From Bacillota bacterium (GTDB lineage Bacteria; Bacillota; Sulfobacillia; JAUYEF01), in assembly GCA_030691635.1 (NCBI GenBank), contig JAUYEF010000141.1, forward strand, positions 1 to 58,468: a stretch of 58,468 nt of DNA, in the 5' to 3' direction. The notes beneath the pieces are model-generated. The model made no database searches, had not been told where the DNA came from, and saw only the letters and a program-made list of their open reading frames with translations. A program made the position numbers and the translations under genes. Positions 8,072 to 15,461 of the stretch are shown here, piece after piece. Position 1 is the first letter of the stretch. Every line of letters begins with the position of its first letter.

Positions 8072-8539
8072 ATGTCCACCGCATCCGGAAGCGAGCGCGT
8101 GTTCTCGCTCGAGTTCTCAGTTGAGGGCATGGATTTCGCGGCGACGGGCGATGTCGCGGGCAACTTGAAGCGAGCTCTACAGCAGATAGGGCTCGACCCG
8201 GTGACCGTGCGGAGAGCGTGCATCGTCGTCTACGAGGCTGAGACAAACATTGTCATTCACGCCTACCGTGGCAGGATCAGGGTGGAAGTCAGCACCGAGG
8301 GAATATTCATCGTCGCAGAGGATGAAGGGCCAGGCATAGCGGACGTCGAGCTCGCCATGAAGGAAGGCTACTCGACAGCGCCGCAGCATGTAAGGGAAAT
8401 GGGGTTCGGCGCAGGCATGGGTCTTCCGAACATCCGGCGTTCGGCCGATGAACTCGAGATCCAGACCAAAGTCGGGGTCGGGACGAAAGTCCAGGCAGTC
8501 ATCAACATAGGGCGTCCAGGGAATGGTGGTGGCTCATGA
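8072..8539 (+). CDS. anti-sigma-factor-like ATP-binding protein (HATPase_c), hydrogenase-associated
   Basis: The protein (155 aa) is a single GHKL-type ATPase domain like RsbW/SpoIIAB: CIVVYEAETNIVIHAY is the N-box, VAEDEGPGIADVELAM the G1 box, and GFGAGMGLPNIRRSADEL the G2 lid. A serine kinase or ATP-binding protein of this type commonly opens clostridial gene clusters that hold a sensory hydrogenase-like protein. What it phosphorylates or binds is not known. ATG 8072 is chosen over an upstream in-frame GTG (8036) because GGAGGT ends six nucleotides before it. Its last codons overlap the next start by four bases (ATGA), so translation is coupled to the iron-sulfur protein that follows. Confidence 0.85.
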   Translation: MSTASGSERVFSLEFSVEGMDFAATGDVAGNLKRALQQIGLDPVTVRRACIVVYEAETNIVIHAYRGRIRVEVSTEGIFIVAEDEGPGIADVELAMKEGYSTAPQHVREMGFGAGMGLPNIRRSADELEIQTKVGVGTKVQAVINIGRPGNGGGS

Positions 8540-9924
8540 GCCAGTATTTCCATTCGGTCACGCTCGACAAGTCACTGTGCAAGGGATGCACCAACTGCAT
8601 CAAGCACTGCCCGACCGAAGCCATCAGGGTCACTGAGGGCAAGTCGCACATCACCGAGGAGCGCTGTATCGACTGCGGCGAGTGCATCCGCACATGCGCA
8701 AACCACGCGAAGAGCGCGCTTGTGGACGGGTTTGAGAGACTTTCGGAGTTCGAATACTGCATTGCCCTTGTGCCCCCGGCGTTCTTCGGCCTGTGGAAGC
8801 CGCAGAGCGAGATTCCTGTCGCCTGCGCTCGTCTCTTGAGCCTGGGGTTTGACGAGGTGTTCGAGGTGGCCCTGGCCGCGGACGTTGTGGCGGAGGCCAC
8901 CAGGATGCTCATCGAGAAGGACGGCCATCCCAGGCCTTACATCTCTTCTGCCTGCCCCGCGGTCATCCGTCTCATGCAGGTGAGGTTCCCGTCGCTTCTC
9001 CCGAATCTCATCCCACTCGAGGCCCCTATCGAAATTGCTGCTACGCTGGCCAAAGAGGAAGCGACTAAGCGGACCGGCCTGCCGGCGGAGCGCATCGGCG
9101 CTTTCTTCCTTTCGCCATGCCCGGCGAAAGTCACCGCGATCAAGCAGCCGGTGGGCCGGATGCGCTCCAATATCGACGCCGCGCTATCCATTTCCGAAGT
9201 GTACGGCGCCATCGCCCGGATGCCGGCCAGCAAAGTCGAGCCCATCACTGTCCGGGCGACTCCGTCCGGGATAAGCTGGGGCGGAGCGGGCGGGGAAGCG
9301 AGGGCGACCAGGATCAAGGCCGCGGTGTCGGTGGACGGCATTCACAGTGTCATACGGGTGCTCGACGAAATCGAGCACGGCAGGATACAGGACATCCAGT
9401 ACATAGAGGCGCAGGCCTGCGTCGGAGGATGCCTTGGCGGCTGCCTTGTCTCGCAGAACCCGTTTATCACGAAGGTTCGCCTCATGGCGGCGGCGGATAT
9501 GTACGGCGCGAAGAGGCCGGCTGTCCCCGACATCGAAGTCGGACGGCTGCTCAAAGAGCACAAGCTGAGTTTCGACCACCCCATAGAGCCCAGGCCGGTA
9601 ATGAAGCTCGATCCAGATCTGGCCAAGGCACTGGTTATGATGAGGGACCTCGAATCGACCCTTGAGACACTGCCTGGCCTCGACTGCGGCGCGTGCGGCT
9701 GCCCCAGTTGCCGCGCGCTTGCGGAAGACATCGTGCGGGGCAACGCGCTGAAGACCGATTGCATATTCCTGCTGCGCGAAAGAGTAAGAGAACTCGCCGA
9801 AGAGATGGTGGACCTCGCCAGGAAAGTCCCGCCGGCCATGGGCCAGCAGACGCCGGGCTCCTCCGGTGCGGCGGGAGAGCGTTCGCAAGAGACGACCGGA
9901 GGTGGCAGAGATGACAGTCGGTGA
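8536..9924 (+). CDS. [FeFe]-hydrogenase-like sensory iron-sulfur protein (HydS/HsfB-like)
   Basis: Layout over 462 aa: two [4Fe-4S] ferredoxin motifs (cysteines 15/18/21/25 and 44/47/50/54), a hydrogenase large-subunit-like domain (about 75-370), a four-cysteine Fe-S motif (LDCGACGCPSCRALAEDI), and a short tail. The H-cluster motifs are recognisable but altered: SSACPAV replaces TSCCPxW, SPCPAKVTAIKQP stands at the second, and EAQACVGGCLGGCL replaces the usual M-A-C-P-G-G-C-I-G-G-G-Q. That pattern points to the group C/D sensory or regulatory branch, not a high-turnover enzyme. No PAS domain is visible. Its neighbours (ATPase, DRTGG, PHP) are the usual genomic partners. The exact class needs a tree. 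Confidence 0.82.
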   Translation: MSQYFHSVTLDKSLCKGCTNCIKHCPTEAIRVTEGKSHITEERCIDCGECIRTCANHAKSALVDGFERLSEFEYCIALVPPAFFGLWKPQSEIPVACARLLSLGFDEVFEVALAADVVAEATRMLIEKDGHPRPYISSACPAVIRLMQVRFPSLLPNLIPLEAPIEIAATLAKEEATKRTGLPAERIGAFFLSPCPAKVTAIKQPVGRMRSNIDAALSISEVYGAIARMPASKVEPITVRATPSGISWGGAGGEARATRIKAAVSVDGIHSVIRVLDEIEHGRIQDIQYIEAQACVGGCLGGCLVSQNPFITKVRLMAAADMYGAKRPAVPDIEVGRLLKEHKLSFDHPIEPRPVMKLDPDLAKALVMMRDLESTLETLPGLDCGACGCPSCRALAEDIVRGNALKTDCIFLLRERVRELAEEMVDLARKVPPAMGQQTPGSSGAAGERSQETTGGGRDDSR

Positions 9925-10243
9925 GATGGCACAGACCCTAAGCCTCAGGATCTTTACGGGCGAGACTGCCCTGACCAGCGGCATCGCGACCGGCTATGCC
10001 GGGGACCTTCTCAGCGATGTCATGTCCCACTGCAAGGAAGGGTCCGCGTGGATGACGATACAGACGCACCAGAATATCATCGCGGTGGCTGTTCTGACGG
10101 GTGTGTCTGCTGTTATAGTCTGCGGGGGACGCGCTCCTGAGGAAGACACCCTGGCACGCGCGCAAAAGGAAAATATCGCCGTACTTGGATCGAACAAATC
10201 CCTCTACGAAACGGTAGGAAAAGTTTATAATTTATTAGTGTAA
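9911..10243 (+). CDS. DRTGG domain protein, hydrogenase-associated
   Basis: A 110-aa protein made of one DRTGG-type domain, the small alpha/beta module also found in HPr-kinase-like and phosphotransacetylase N-terminal regions. Visible landmarks are MTVGEMAQTLSLRIFTG, a central CKEGSAWMTIQTHQNIIAVA and IVCGGRAPEEDTLARAQ. Proteins of this type recur beside sensory hydrogenases and PHP proteins in anaerobes; their biochemical role is undetermined, though nucleotide or ligand sensing is suspected. ATG 9911 is preferred because GGAGGTG lies just upstream. The gene overlaps the preceding one by 14 bp and its stop touches the ATG of the next (taATG), so the three are tightly coupled. Confidence 0.82.
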   Translation: MTVGEMAQTLSLRIFTGETALTSGIATGYAGDLLSDVMSHCKEGSAWMTIQTHQNIIAVAVLTGVSAVIVCGGRAPEEDTLARAQKENIAVLGSNKSLYETVGKVYNLLV

Positions 10244-10995
10244 TGCCGTACTTTCTTTGCGATTTGCACATCCATACGGCGTTATCCGCGTGTGCGTCGG
10301 ACGAGATGACGCCCCGCAGGATAGTGCAGCGCTGTAGAGCGACCGGGCTCGATGTCATTGCAGTATGTGATCACAACACAGCCTCAAACGCAGCAAGTGT
10401 CGTCAAAGCAGCAGAGAGCACCGGGCTTTTTGTTTTGCCCGGGATCGAGGCGCAGACTAGTGAAGAAGTCCACATCATCGTGCTGTTTCGTGACATCGCG
10501 ACCTCTCAGCAGTTCGAGCGCGAAATCATCCGGCCTGCGCTTCCGCCGGTGCCGAACCGCCCTGAGATCTTCGGACGGCAGTTGCGTGTGGATGAGCGAG
10601 ATCATGTGACCGGTGAGGAGCAAGTCTTGCTGCTGAACTCGCTGGACCTGGACACGGCCGGCATCGTGGAAGCGGCCCGGAGATTCGGCGCGATAAGCAT
10701 AGCGGCTCATGCGTCAAGGCCGGCGCACGGATACCTGTACACACTGGGCATGCTCGCCGAGCCGCACCCGGACTGCTTCGAATTCCGGAACAAACCGGAC
10801 GCCTTGTCCGCTGTTAAGTACTGGAGTCTTGAAGGAAAAGGGTGCATCGTGGTCTCTTCCGATGCGCATTCGCTTGATGCGATAGTCCCGGGGAGGACCG
10901 CACTGCGGCTTGACTCCCTGGGCTTCGATGAGATCGCCCGCGCGCTCCGCTGCCGGGACTCTCAAAGGGTGATGGTGCTTGAGGTGACGGCCTAG
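10243..10995 (+). CDS. PHP domain metal-dependent phosphoesterase
   Basis: The 250-aa protein starts with CDLHIHTALSACASDEMTP, the PHP metal-binding H-x-H motif, followed by GLDVIAVCDHNTASNA, GIEAQTSEEVHIIVL, AAHASRP and a C-terminal VVSSDAHSLD. These histidines and aspartates match the trinuclear metal site of PHP phosphoesterases of the TrpH/YciV type. In bacteria such enzymes hydrolyse nucleotide 3',5'-bisphosphates or 5' ends of RNA; here the substrate is unknown. It starts one base inside the stop of the DRTGG gene. A perfect GC stem-loop follows before hydC, so this may close the regulatory half of the locus. Confidence 0.87.
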   Translation: MPYFLCDLHIHTALSACASDEMTPRRIVQRCRATGLDVIAVCDHNTASNAASVVKAAESTGLFVLPGIEAQTSEEVHIIVLFRDIATSQQFEREIIRPALPPVPNRPEIFGRQLRVDERDHVTGEEQVLLLNSLDLDTAGIVEAARRFGAISIAAHASRPAHGYLYTLGMLAEPHPDCFEFRNKPDALSAVKYWSLEGKGCIVVSSDAHSLDAIVPGRTALRLDSLGFDEIARALRCRDSQRVMVLEVTA

Positions 10996-11042
10996 TCTTC
11001 GCTGTCGCGTTTGCGCAAGTCATTTGACAACGGATCGTAAGT

Positions 11043-11059
11043 CCCGCCCTGAGGGCGGG
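11043..11059 (+). other. perfect GC stem-loop between the PHP gene and hydC
   Basis: CCCGCCC and GGGCGGG pair perfectly around a TGA loop. There is no T-tract, so it is unlikely to terminate transcription fully. Its place just ahead of the hydC SD suggests RNA processing or stabilisation that sets different levels for the sensory genes and the hydrogenase genes. Confidence 0.5.
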
Positions 11060-11085
11060 TGCAGAAGGGAGGAGTTTTCAGCGTT

Positions 11086-11565
11086 ATGGTGATGGCCACT
11101 GAGAATCGTGAAGAAATGCTCAAACAGGTGGATGACCTGATCGAGCAGCATAAGGGGCAGCCATCGGCGCTGATCCAGGTGCTCCATAGGGTTCAGCTCC
11201 TGTTCGGTTACCTGCCCGCCGATGTGCAGATAAAGGTGGCGAACGGGCTCGCCGTGCCTCTTGCCGAAGTCCATGGCGTGGCCACGTTCTATGCGTTTTT
11301 CTCGCTCTACCCAAAGGGCGATCACACGATATCGATCTGCAAAGGCACCGCGTGCTACGTGCGTGGCTCGTCAAGGGTGCTGGAGCGGCTCGAGAAAGAG
11401 CTCCAGATCAAAGCGGGCCAGACGACGCCCGACAACAAGTTCAGCCTGCAAGTGGTGCGGTGTCTCGGAGCATGCGGGCTCGGCCCCGTGCTCACAGTGG
11501 ATGAGAACGTGCACGCTAGGCTGAAGACCGACAAGATTCCCGAGATCATCAAGAAGTACGCGTAG
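11086..11565 (+). CDS. hydC: [FeFe] hydrogenase gamma subunit (NuoE-like 2Fe-2S thioredoxin fold)
   Basis: HydC/NuoE carries a thioredoxin-like [2Fe-2S] cluster and sits with HydB at the NAD(H) end of trimeric hydrogenases. The 159-aa product has the expected order: helical N-terminus (LIQVLHRVQLLFGYLPADVQ), GVATFYAFFSLYPKG, then the four ligands in CKGTACYVRGS and RCLGACGLGPVL. ATG 11086 follows GGGAGGAG by 11 nucleotides; an ATG at 11092 is also possible and a GTG at 11059 would bury the SD. It is followed 11 bp later by a second ATPase gene. Function is inferred from the complete hydC-hydB-hydA set. Confidence 0.92.
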   Translation: MVMATENREEMLKQVDDLIEQHKGQPSALIQVLHRVQLLFGYLPADVQIKVANGLAVPLAEVHGVATFYAFFSLYPKGDHTISICKGTACYVRGSSRVLERLEKELQIKAGQTTPDNKFSLQVVRCLGACGLGPVLTVDENVHARLKTDKIPEIIKKYA

Positions 11566-11576
11566 GTGTCCAGGAC

Positions 11577-12131
11577 ATGGTCGAACTCTCGCTTCATGTG
11601 CTTGACCTGATAGAGAACTCGGTGGAGGCTGGAGCGAAGACGGTGCGCGTCTCCGTCCGTGAGAGCCCAGACGAGAATGCCATCCACCTCAGCATCGAGG
11701 ACGATGGCAAGGGCATGGACCCGGACCTGGCAGCGAGGGTCACAGATCCATTTGTCACCACTCGCACGACCAGGAAAGTGGGTCTGGGGATCCCGCTCTT
11801 GAAGCAGGTCGCCGAAGCATCCGGCGGTGAGTTGAGAGTCAGTTCCGAGAAGGGGAAGGGCACGACGGTCGTCGCGCGCTTCTGCCGGGATCACATAGAC
11901 AGGCCTCCTCTGGGGGATATGGCGGCGACCATCGCGGTCGCCCTGGCTACGAATCCCGGAAGCCGCTTTGTATATCACCAGGAGGGTCCAGGCGGGGCGT
12001 TCGAGTTCGACTCGGCAGCGGTCGCTGAAGTCTTGGGCGATGTGCCAGTGACTGACCCGGCTGTGGTCCAATGGGTGAAGCAGTACCTGAGAGAGAGGAT
12101 CGAGCAAGCCCAAGGGGGTGGATCGTTTTGA
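11577..12131 (+). CDS. ATP-binding GHKL (histidine-kinase-type) protein in the hydrogenase locus
   Basis: The 184-aa protein consists mostly of a HATPase_c domain: LHVLDLIENSVEAGAKTV (N-box), SIEDDGKGMDPDLAARV (G1), GLGIPLLKQVAEASGGEL (G2) and GKGTTVVARF. It lacks a histidine-kinase dimerisation domain, a sensor and membrane segments. After about residue 105 comes a short family-specific tail. Small ATPases like this sit between nuoE- and ferredoxin-like genes in many clostridial hydrogenase clusters; whether they regulate assembly or activity is unknown. This locus has two such ATPases, the other at its beginning. Its stop overlaps the TTG of the next gene. Confidence 0.83.
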   Translation: MVELSLHVLDLIENSVEAGAKTVRVSVRESPDENAIHLSIEDDGKGMDPDLAARVTDPFVTTRTTRKVGLGIPLLKQVAEASGGELRVSSEKGKGTTVVARFCRDHIDRPPLGDMAATIAVALATNPGSRFVYHQEGPGGAFEFDSAAVAEVLGDVPVTDPAVVQWVKQYLRERIEQAQGGGSF

Positions 12132-12475
12132 AGTCGCTTGAGGATCTGGAGAAAATCCTTCAGGAAGCACGGGAGAGGCTCAGAGTGCGGGAAGGCAGCC
12201 ACGATGTGCGTGTGGTCGTCGGAATGGGCACCTGCAGTATCGCGGCCGGCGCTCGCGATGTCACATCCGCGTTTCTCGAAGAGCTTGCCCGGCGCAGCCT
12301 TAGAAACGTGACAGTCACCCAGACCGGGTGCGCGGGCCTGTGCGAGTGCGAACCGCTGGTCGATGTGTACTTGCCCGGCCCGTTAGGCATGGGCGAAGGA
12401 GGCCAATCAGATGGATTCTTTTCGTTCGCACGTCCTGGTCTGTGCAGGCGCCGGCTGTGTCTCGTCGGGGTGTAA
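12128..12475 (+). CDS. (2Fe-2S) ferredoxin-like protein with aberrant C-terminus
   Basis: This is a 115-aa product from a TTG at 12128, placed seven bases after GGGGGTG and overlapping the previous stop. It has the thioredoxin-like ferredoxin core: VVVGMGTCSIAAGARDV and VTQTGCAGLCECEPLVDVY, with the four cluster cysteines. Members of this family normally continue after LVDVxxPG with a strand and helix ending near a conserved valine-glutamate segment. Here the frame instead runs PLGMGEGGQSDGFFSF and reads 65 bp into hydB in another frame. A TAG lies one frame away just after the P-G codons. The tail therefore looks lost by a small deletion or frameshift. The core may still fold; sequencing error is possible. 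Confidence 0.75.
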   Translation: MKSLEDLEKILQEARERLRVREGSHDVRVVVGMGTCSIAAGARDVTSAFLEELARRSLRNVTVTQTGCAGLCECEPLVDVYLPGPLGMGEGGQSDGFFSFARPGLCRRRLCLVGV

Positions 12476-15443
12476 AGCGGTAGAGCAAGCGCTGCTCGAC
12501 GCCATCAAGGCGAACCAGCTCGACAAAGAAGTGCGCGTTGTGGAGACCGGCTGCATGGGCCCCTGCGACATGGGACCTGTGATAGTCATATACCCCGAAG
12601 GGGTCTTTTACCGGAAACTGAAGCCCGAGGATGCGAAGGAGATCGTTGAGACGCATCTGCTTAAGGGGCGAGTTGTGCAACGCCTGCTGTACGAGTCGCC
12701 GGAAACCGGCGTGACGGTGCCTGAGCTGGCCGAGATCGATTTCTTCGGAAAGCAGACACGAGTGGCGCTGCGCAACACCGGTGTCATAAACCCGGAGGTC
12801 ATCGAGGAGTATATCGCCAGAGACGGCTACATGGCTTTGGCTAAGGTCCTGATCAAGATGACGCCTGCGCAGGTCATCGACGAAGTAAAGAAGTCCGGAC
12901 TCAGGGGCCGCGGCGGCGCAGGATTCCCGACAGGTTTCAAGTGGGAGCTCACTGCCAAGACGGCTGCTACGCCCAAATACGTGGTGTGCAACGCGGACGA
13001 GGGCGACCCGGGCGCGTTCATGGACAGGTCGGTGCTTGAGGGCGACCCGCACAGTGTCATCGAGGCCATGGCCATCGCGGGTTACGCGATTGGCGGCGCC
13101 AATCAGGGATACGTCTACGTCCGGGCCGAGTACCCTCTTGCCGTCGAGCGCCTCGGAATAGCGCTCGAGCAGGCCCGGCAGTACGGGCTCCTGGGCAAGA
13201 ACATACTGGGCACCGGCTTTGACTTTGATATCGAGATCAGGGTCGGAGCGGGCGCGTTCGTGTGCGGTGAAGAGACGGCGCTGTTTGCGTCGATCGAAGG
13301 CCGCCGCGGCGAGCCACGTCCGAAGCCCCCGTTCCCATCGGAGGCAGGCCTCTGGGGCAAGCCCACCCTGAACAATAACGTCGAGACTTACGCGAACATC
13401 GCGCCGATCATCCTGAAAGGCGCGGAGTGGTTTGCTGCCATGGGCAGCGGCAAGAGCCGGGGCACCAAGGTCTTCGCTCTTGCCGGCAAGGTGCGGAACA
13501 CAGGTCTCGCCGAGGTGCCGATGGGCATGAGCCTGGGCGAGCTGATTTTTGACATCGGCGGTGGAGTTCCGAACGGCAAGAAGTACAAGGCGGCGCAGAC
13601 GGGCGGGCCTTCCGGCGGGTGTATCCCGGCCCAGTTCCTGAACACGCCGATCGAGTACGAGACTCTCACCCAGATCGGCGCGATCATGGGCTCCGGCGGC
13701 CTCATCGTGATGGATGAGGACACCTGCATGGTCGACCTGGCGAAATTCTTCATCGAGTTCTGCCAGGATGAGTCGTGCGGGAAGTGCGCGCCGTGCCGCA
13801 TCGGCACCAAGCGCATGTTAGAGATCCTTCAGAGGATCACCGAGGGCAAGGGTGAGGAAGGCGATGTCGAGAAGCTCATCGAGCTCTCAAACCAGATCAG
13901 GAACTCATCTCTCTGCGGTCTGGGCCAGACTGCGCCGAACCCGGTGCTCAGCACCATAAAGTACTTCCGCGATGAGTACGACGCGCACATCCGGGACAAG
14001 AAGTGCCCGGCGTCGGTGTGTGCGCCGCTCTTTGACTCGCCATGCCAGAACACATGCCCGGCGGGCGTGGACACTCCCATATACATCGACCATATAAGGA
14101 ACAAGCGGTTCGGCGAGGCCTACCTCGAAGTGCGGCGCAACAACCCGTTCCCGGTTGTTTGCGGCCGCGTGTGCGACCATCCCTGCGAGGCCAAGTGCCG
14201 CAGGGGCCAGCTCGACCAGCCGGTGGCGATCCGCGCGCTGAAGAGGTACGCATCCGACTGGGCGATGTGCAATCCGGAGAAGCTGCCCGCTCAGTCGGTC
14301 AAGCCGCTGCGCGGCACGAAGGTTGCCGTGATAGGCTCGGGCCCCGCGGGTCTGAGCGCTGCGTTCTACCTGCAGAAGGCGGGCCACGAGGTCACGGTGT
14401 TCGAGGCGCTGCCGGTTGCGGGCGGCATGATGGCGGTTGGCATCCCTGAGTACCGGCTGCCCAAGGACGCACTCGCGCAGGAGATCGGGTTGATCGAAGC
14501 GCTGGGTGTGAAGATAAAGCTCAACACGCGCATCGGAAAAGACATCTGCATGGAGCAGATAAGGAAGCAGTTCGACGCGGTATACGTGGCGATAGGCTCG
14601 CACGGCAACCAGAAACTGGGCGTCGAGGGTGAAGATCTCGAAGGCACAATCCCCGGCGTGACGTTCCTGCGTGAGGTGAGCCTCGGGAAGGCGCAGCAGT
14701 TTGCGGGCAAGAAGGTCGTGGTGGTGGGCGGCGGCAACGTGGCCATAGACGCCGCCAGGACGTCGCTGCGGCTTGGAGCCGAGAGTGTGACCATAGTGTA
14801 CAGGCGGCGCCAGGAAGACATGCCCGCCATGATAGAGGAGATCGAAGAGGCCGAGAAGGAAGGCGTCAAGATCGCCTGCCTGGAGAACCCGTCGAGGATA
14901 CTCGGCAAGGACGGCAAGGTCACGGGAGTCGAGCTGGTAAGCCAGTCTCTGGGCGACTTCGACTCGAGCGCCAGGCGCAGGCCCGTGCCCATCTCGGGCT
15001 CGGAGCACGTGCTTGCGGCGGACATCGTGATACCTGCTATCGGCCAGACGACCGAGAGCGAGCCCTTCGTTGGCTCGGGCATCGAGGCCAAGAGGGGCAA
15101 CATCGTGGCGGATGGAAAGACGGGCGCCACCTCGGTGGCGGGGATATTCGCGGGTGGCGACTGCGTGACAGGGCCCTACAGCGTGATAGGCGCGATAGCG
15201 CAGGGCAAGCAAGCCGCATCCGCGATAGACAAGCACCTCGGCGGCACGGGCGACGTGGTGGAGCCGTTTACCGGTGTGCGCAAGCTCAGCGGCGACCTGA
15301 TCGAGGAAGAGCGTCCGCGGATTGACCCCGCGATGCTGGCTGCGACCGAAAGGGCCGGCTTCCGAGAGGTGGAGCTCGCTCTGACGGAAGAGCAAGCGAT
15401 AGCCGAGGCGTGCCGGTGCCTGCGGTGCGACGTCAAAGAGTAG
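12411..15443 (+). CDS. hydB: HydB (NuoF-like) NAD(P)H/FMN subunit fused to a GltD/NfnL-type flavoprotein
   Basis: Domains over 1010 aa: thioredoxin-like [2Fe-2S] (1-90; CAGAGCVSSGC, TGCMGPCDMGP); NuoF FMN/NADH core (about 110-440; SGLRGRGGAGFPTGFKWE near 162, YVVCNADEGDPGAFMDR); the N3-type [4Fe-4S] site SCGKCAPCRIGT near 459; then, from about 530, a GltD/NfnL-like module with its own cysteine-rich start (CQNTCPAG, CGRVCDHPCEAKCRRG), an FAD site (VAVIGSGPAGLSAAFYL, about 638), a second Rossmann site (VVVVGGGNVAIDAART, about 768) and ASVAGIFAGGD-type closing motif. Ordinary HydB ends instead in a small two-cluster ferredoxin domain. The fusion suggests an added NADP(H) or electron-branching site. 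ATG 12411 follows GAAGGAGGCC. Confidence 0.9.
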   Translation: MDSFRSHVLVCAGAGCVSSGCKAVEQALLDAIKANQLDKEVRVVETGCMGPCDMGPVIVIYPEGVFYRKLKPEDAKEIVETHLLKGRVVQRLLYESPETGVTVPELAEIDFFGKQTRVALRNTGVINPEVIEEYIARDGYMALAKVLIKMTPAQVIDEVKKSGLRGRGGAGFPTGFKWELTAKTAATPKYVVCNADEGDPGAFMDRSVLEGDPHSVIEAMAIAGYAIGGANQGYVYVRAEYPLAVERLGIALEQARQYGLLGKNILGTGFDFDIEIRVGAGAFVCGEETALFASIEGRRGEPRPKPPFPSEAGLWGKPTLNNNVETYANIAPIILKGAEWFAAMGSGKSRGTKVFALAGKVRNTGLAEVPMGMSLGELIFDIGGGVPNGKKYKAAQTGGPSGGCIPAQFLNTPIEYETLTQIGAIMGSGGLIVMDEDTCMVDLAKFFIEFCQDESCGKCAPCRIGTKRMLEILQRITEGKGEEGDVEKLIELSNQIRNSSLCGLGQTAPNPVLSTIKYFRDEYDAHIRDKKCPASVCAPLFDSPCQNTCPAGVDTPIYIDHIRNKRFGEAYLEVRRNNPFPVVCGRVCDHPCEAKCRRGQLDQPVAIRALKRYASDWAMCNPEKLPAQSVKPLRGTKVAVIGSGPAGLSAAFYLQKAGHEVTVFEALPVAGGMMAVGIPEYRLPKDALAQEIGLIEALGVKIKLNTRIGKDICMEQIRKQFDAVYVAIGSHGNQKLGVEGEDLEGTIPGVTFLREVSLGKAQQFAGKKVVVVGGGNVAIDAARTSLRLGAESVTIVYRRRQEDMPAMIEEIEEAEKEGVKIACLENPSRILGKDGKVTGVELVSQSLGDFDSSARRRPVPISGSEHVLAADIVIPAIGQTTESEPFVGSGIEAKRGNIVADGKTGATSVAGIFAGGDCVTGPYSVIGAIAQGKQAASAIDKHLGGTGDVVEPFTGVRKLSGDLIEEERPRIDPAMLAATERAGFREVELALTEEQAIAEACRCLRCDVKE

Positions 15444-15461
15444 GTCCTGGGAGGCGAGATA

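Noticed and set aside
13905-15395. Long open frame (nearly 500 codons) on the minus strand opposite the GltD-like part of hydB
   Set aside because: GC-rich third positions keep antisense frames open. The plus-strand frame has continuous family motifs, and the antisense product is histidine/arginine-rich with no recognisable domain.
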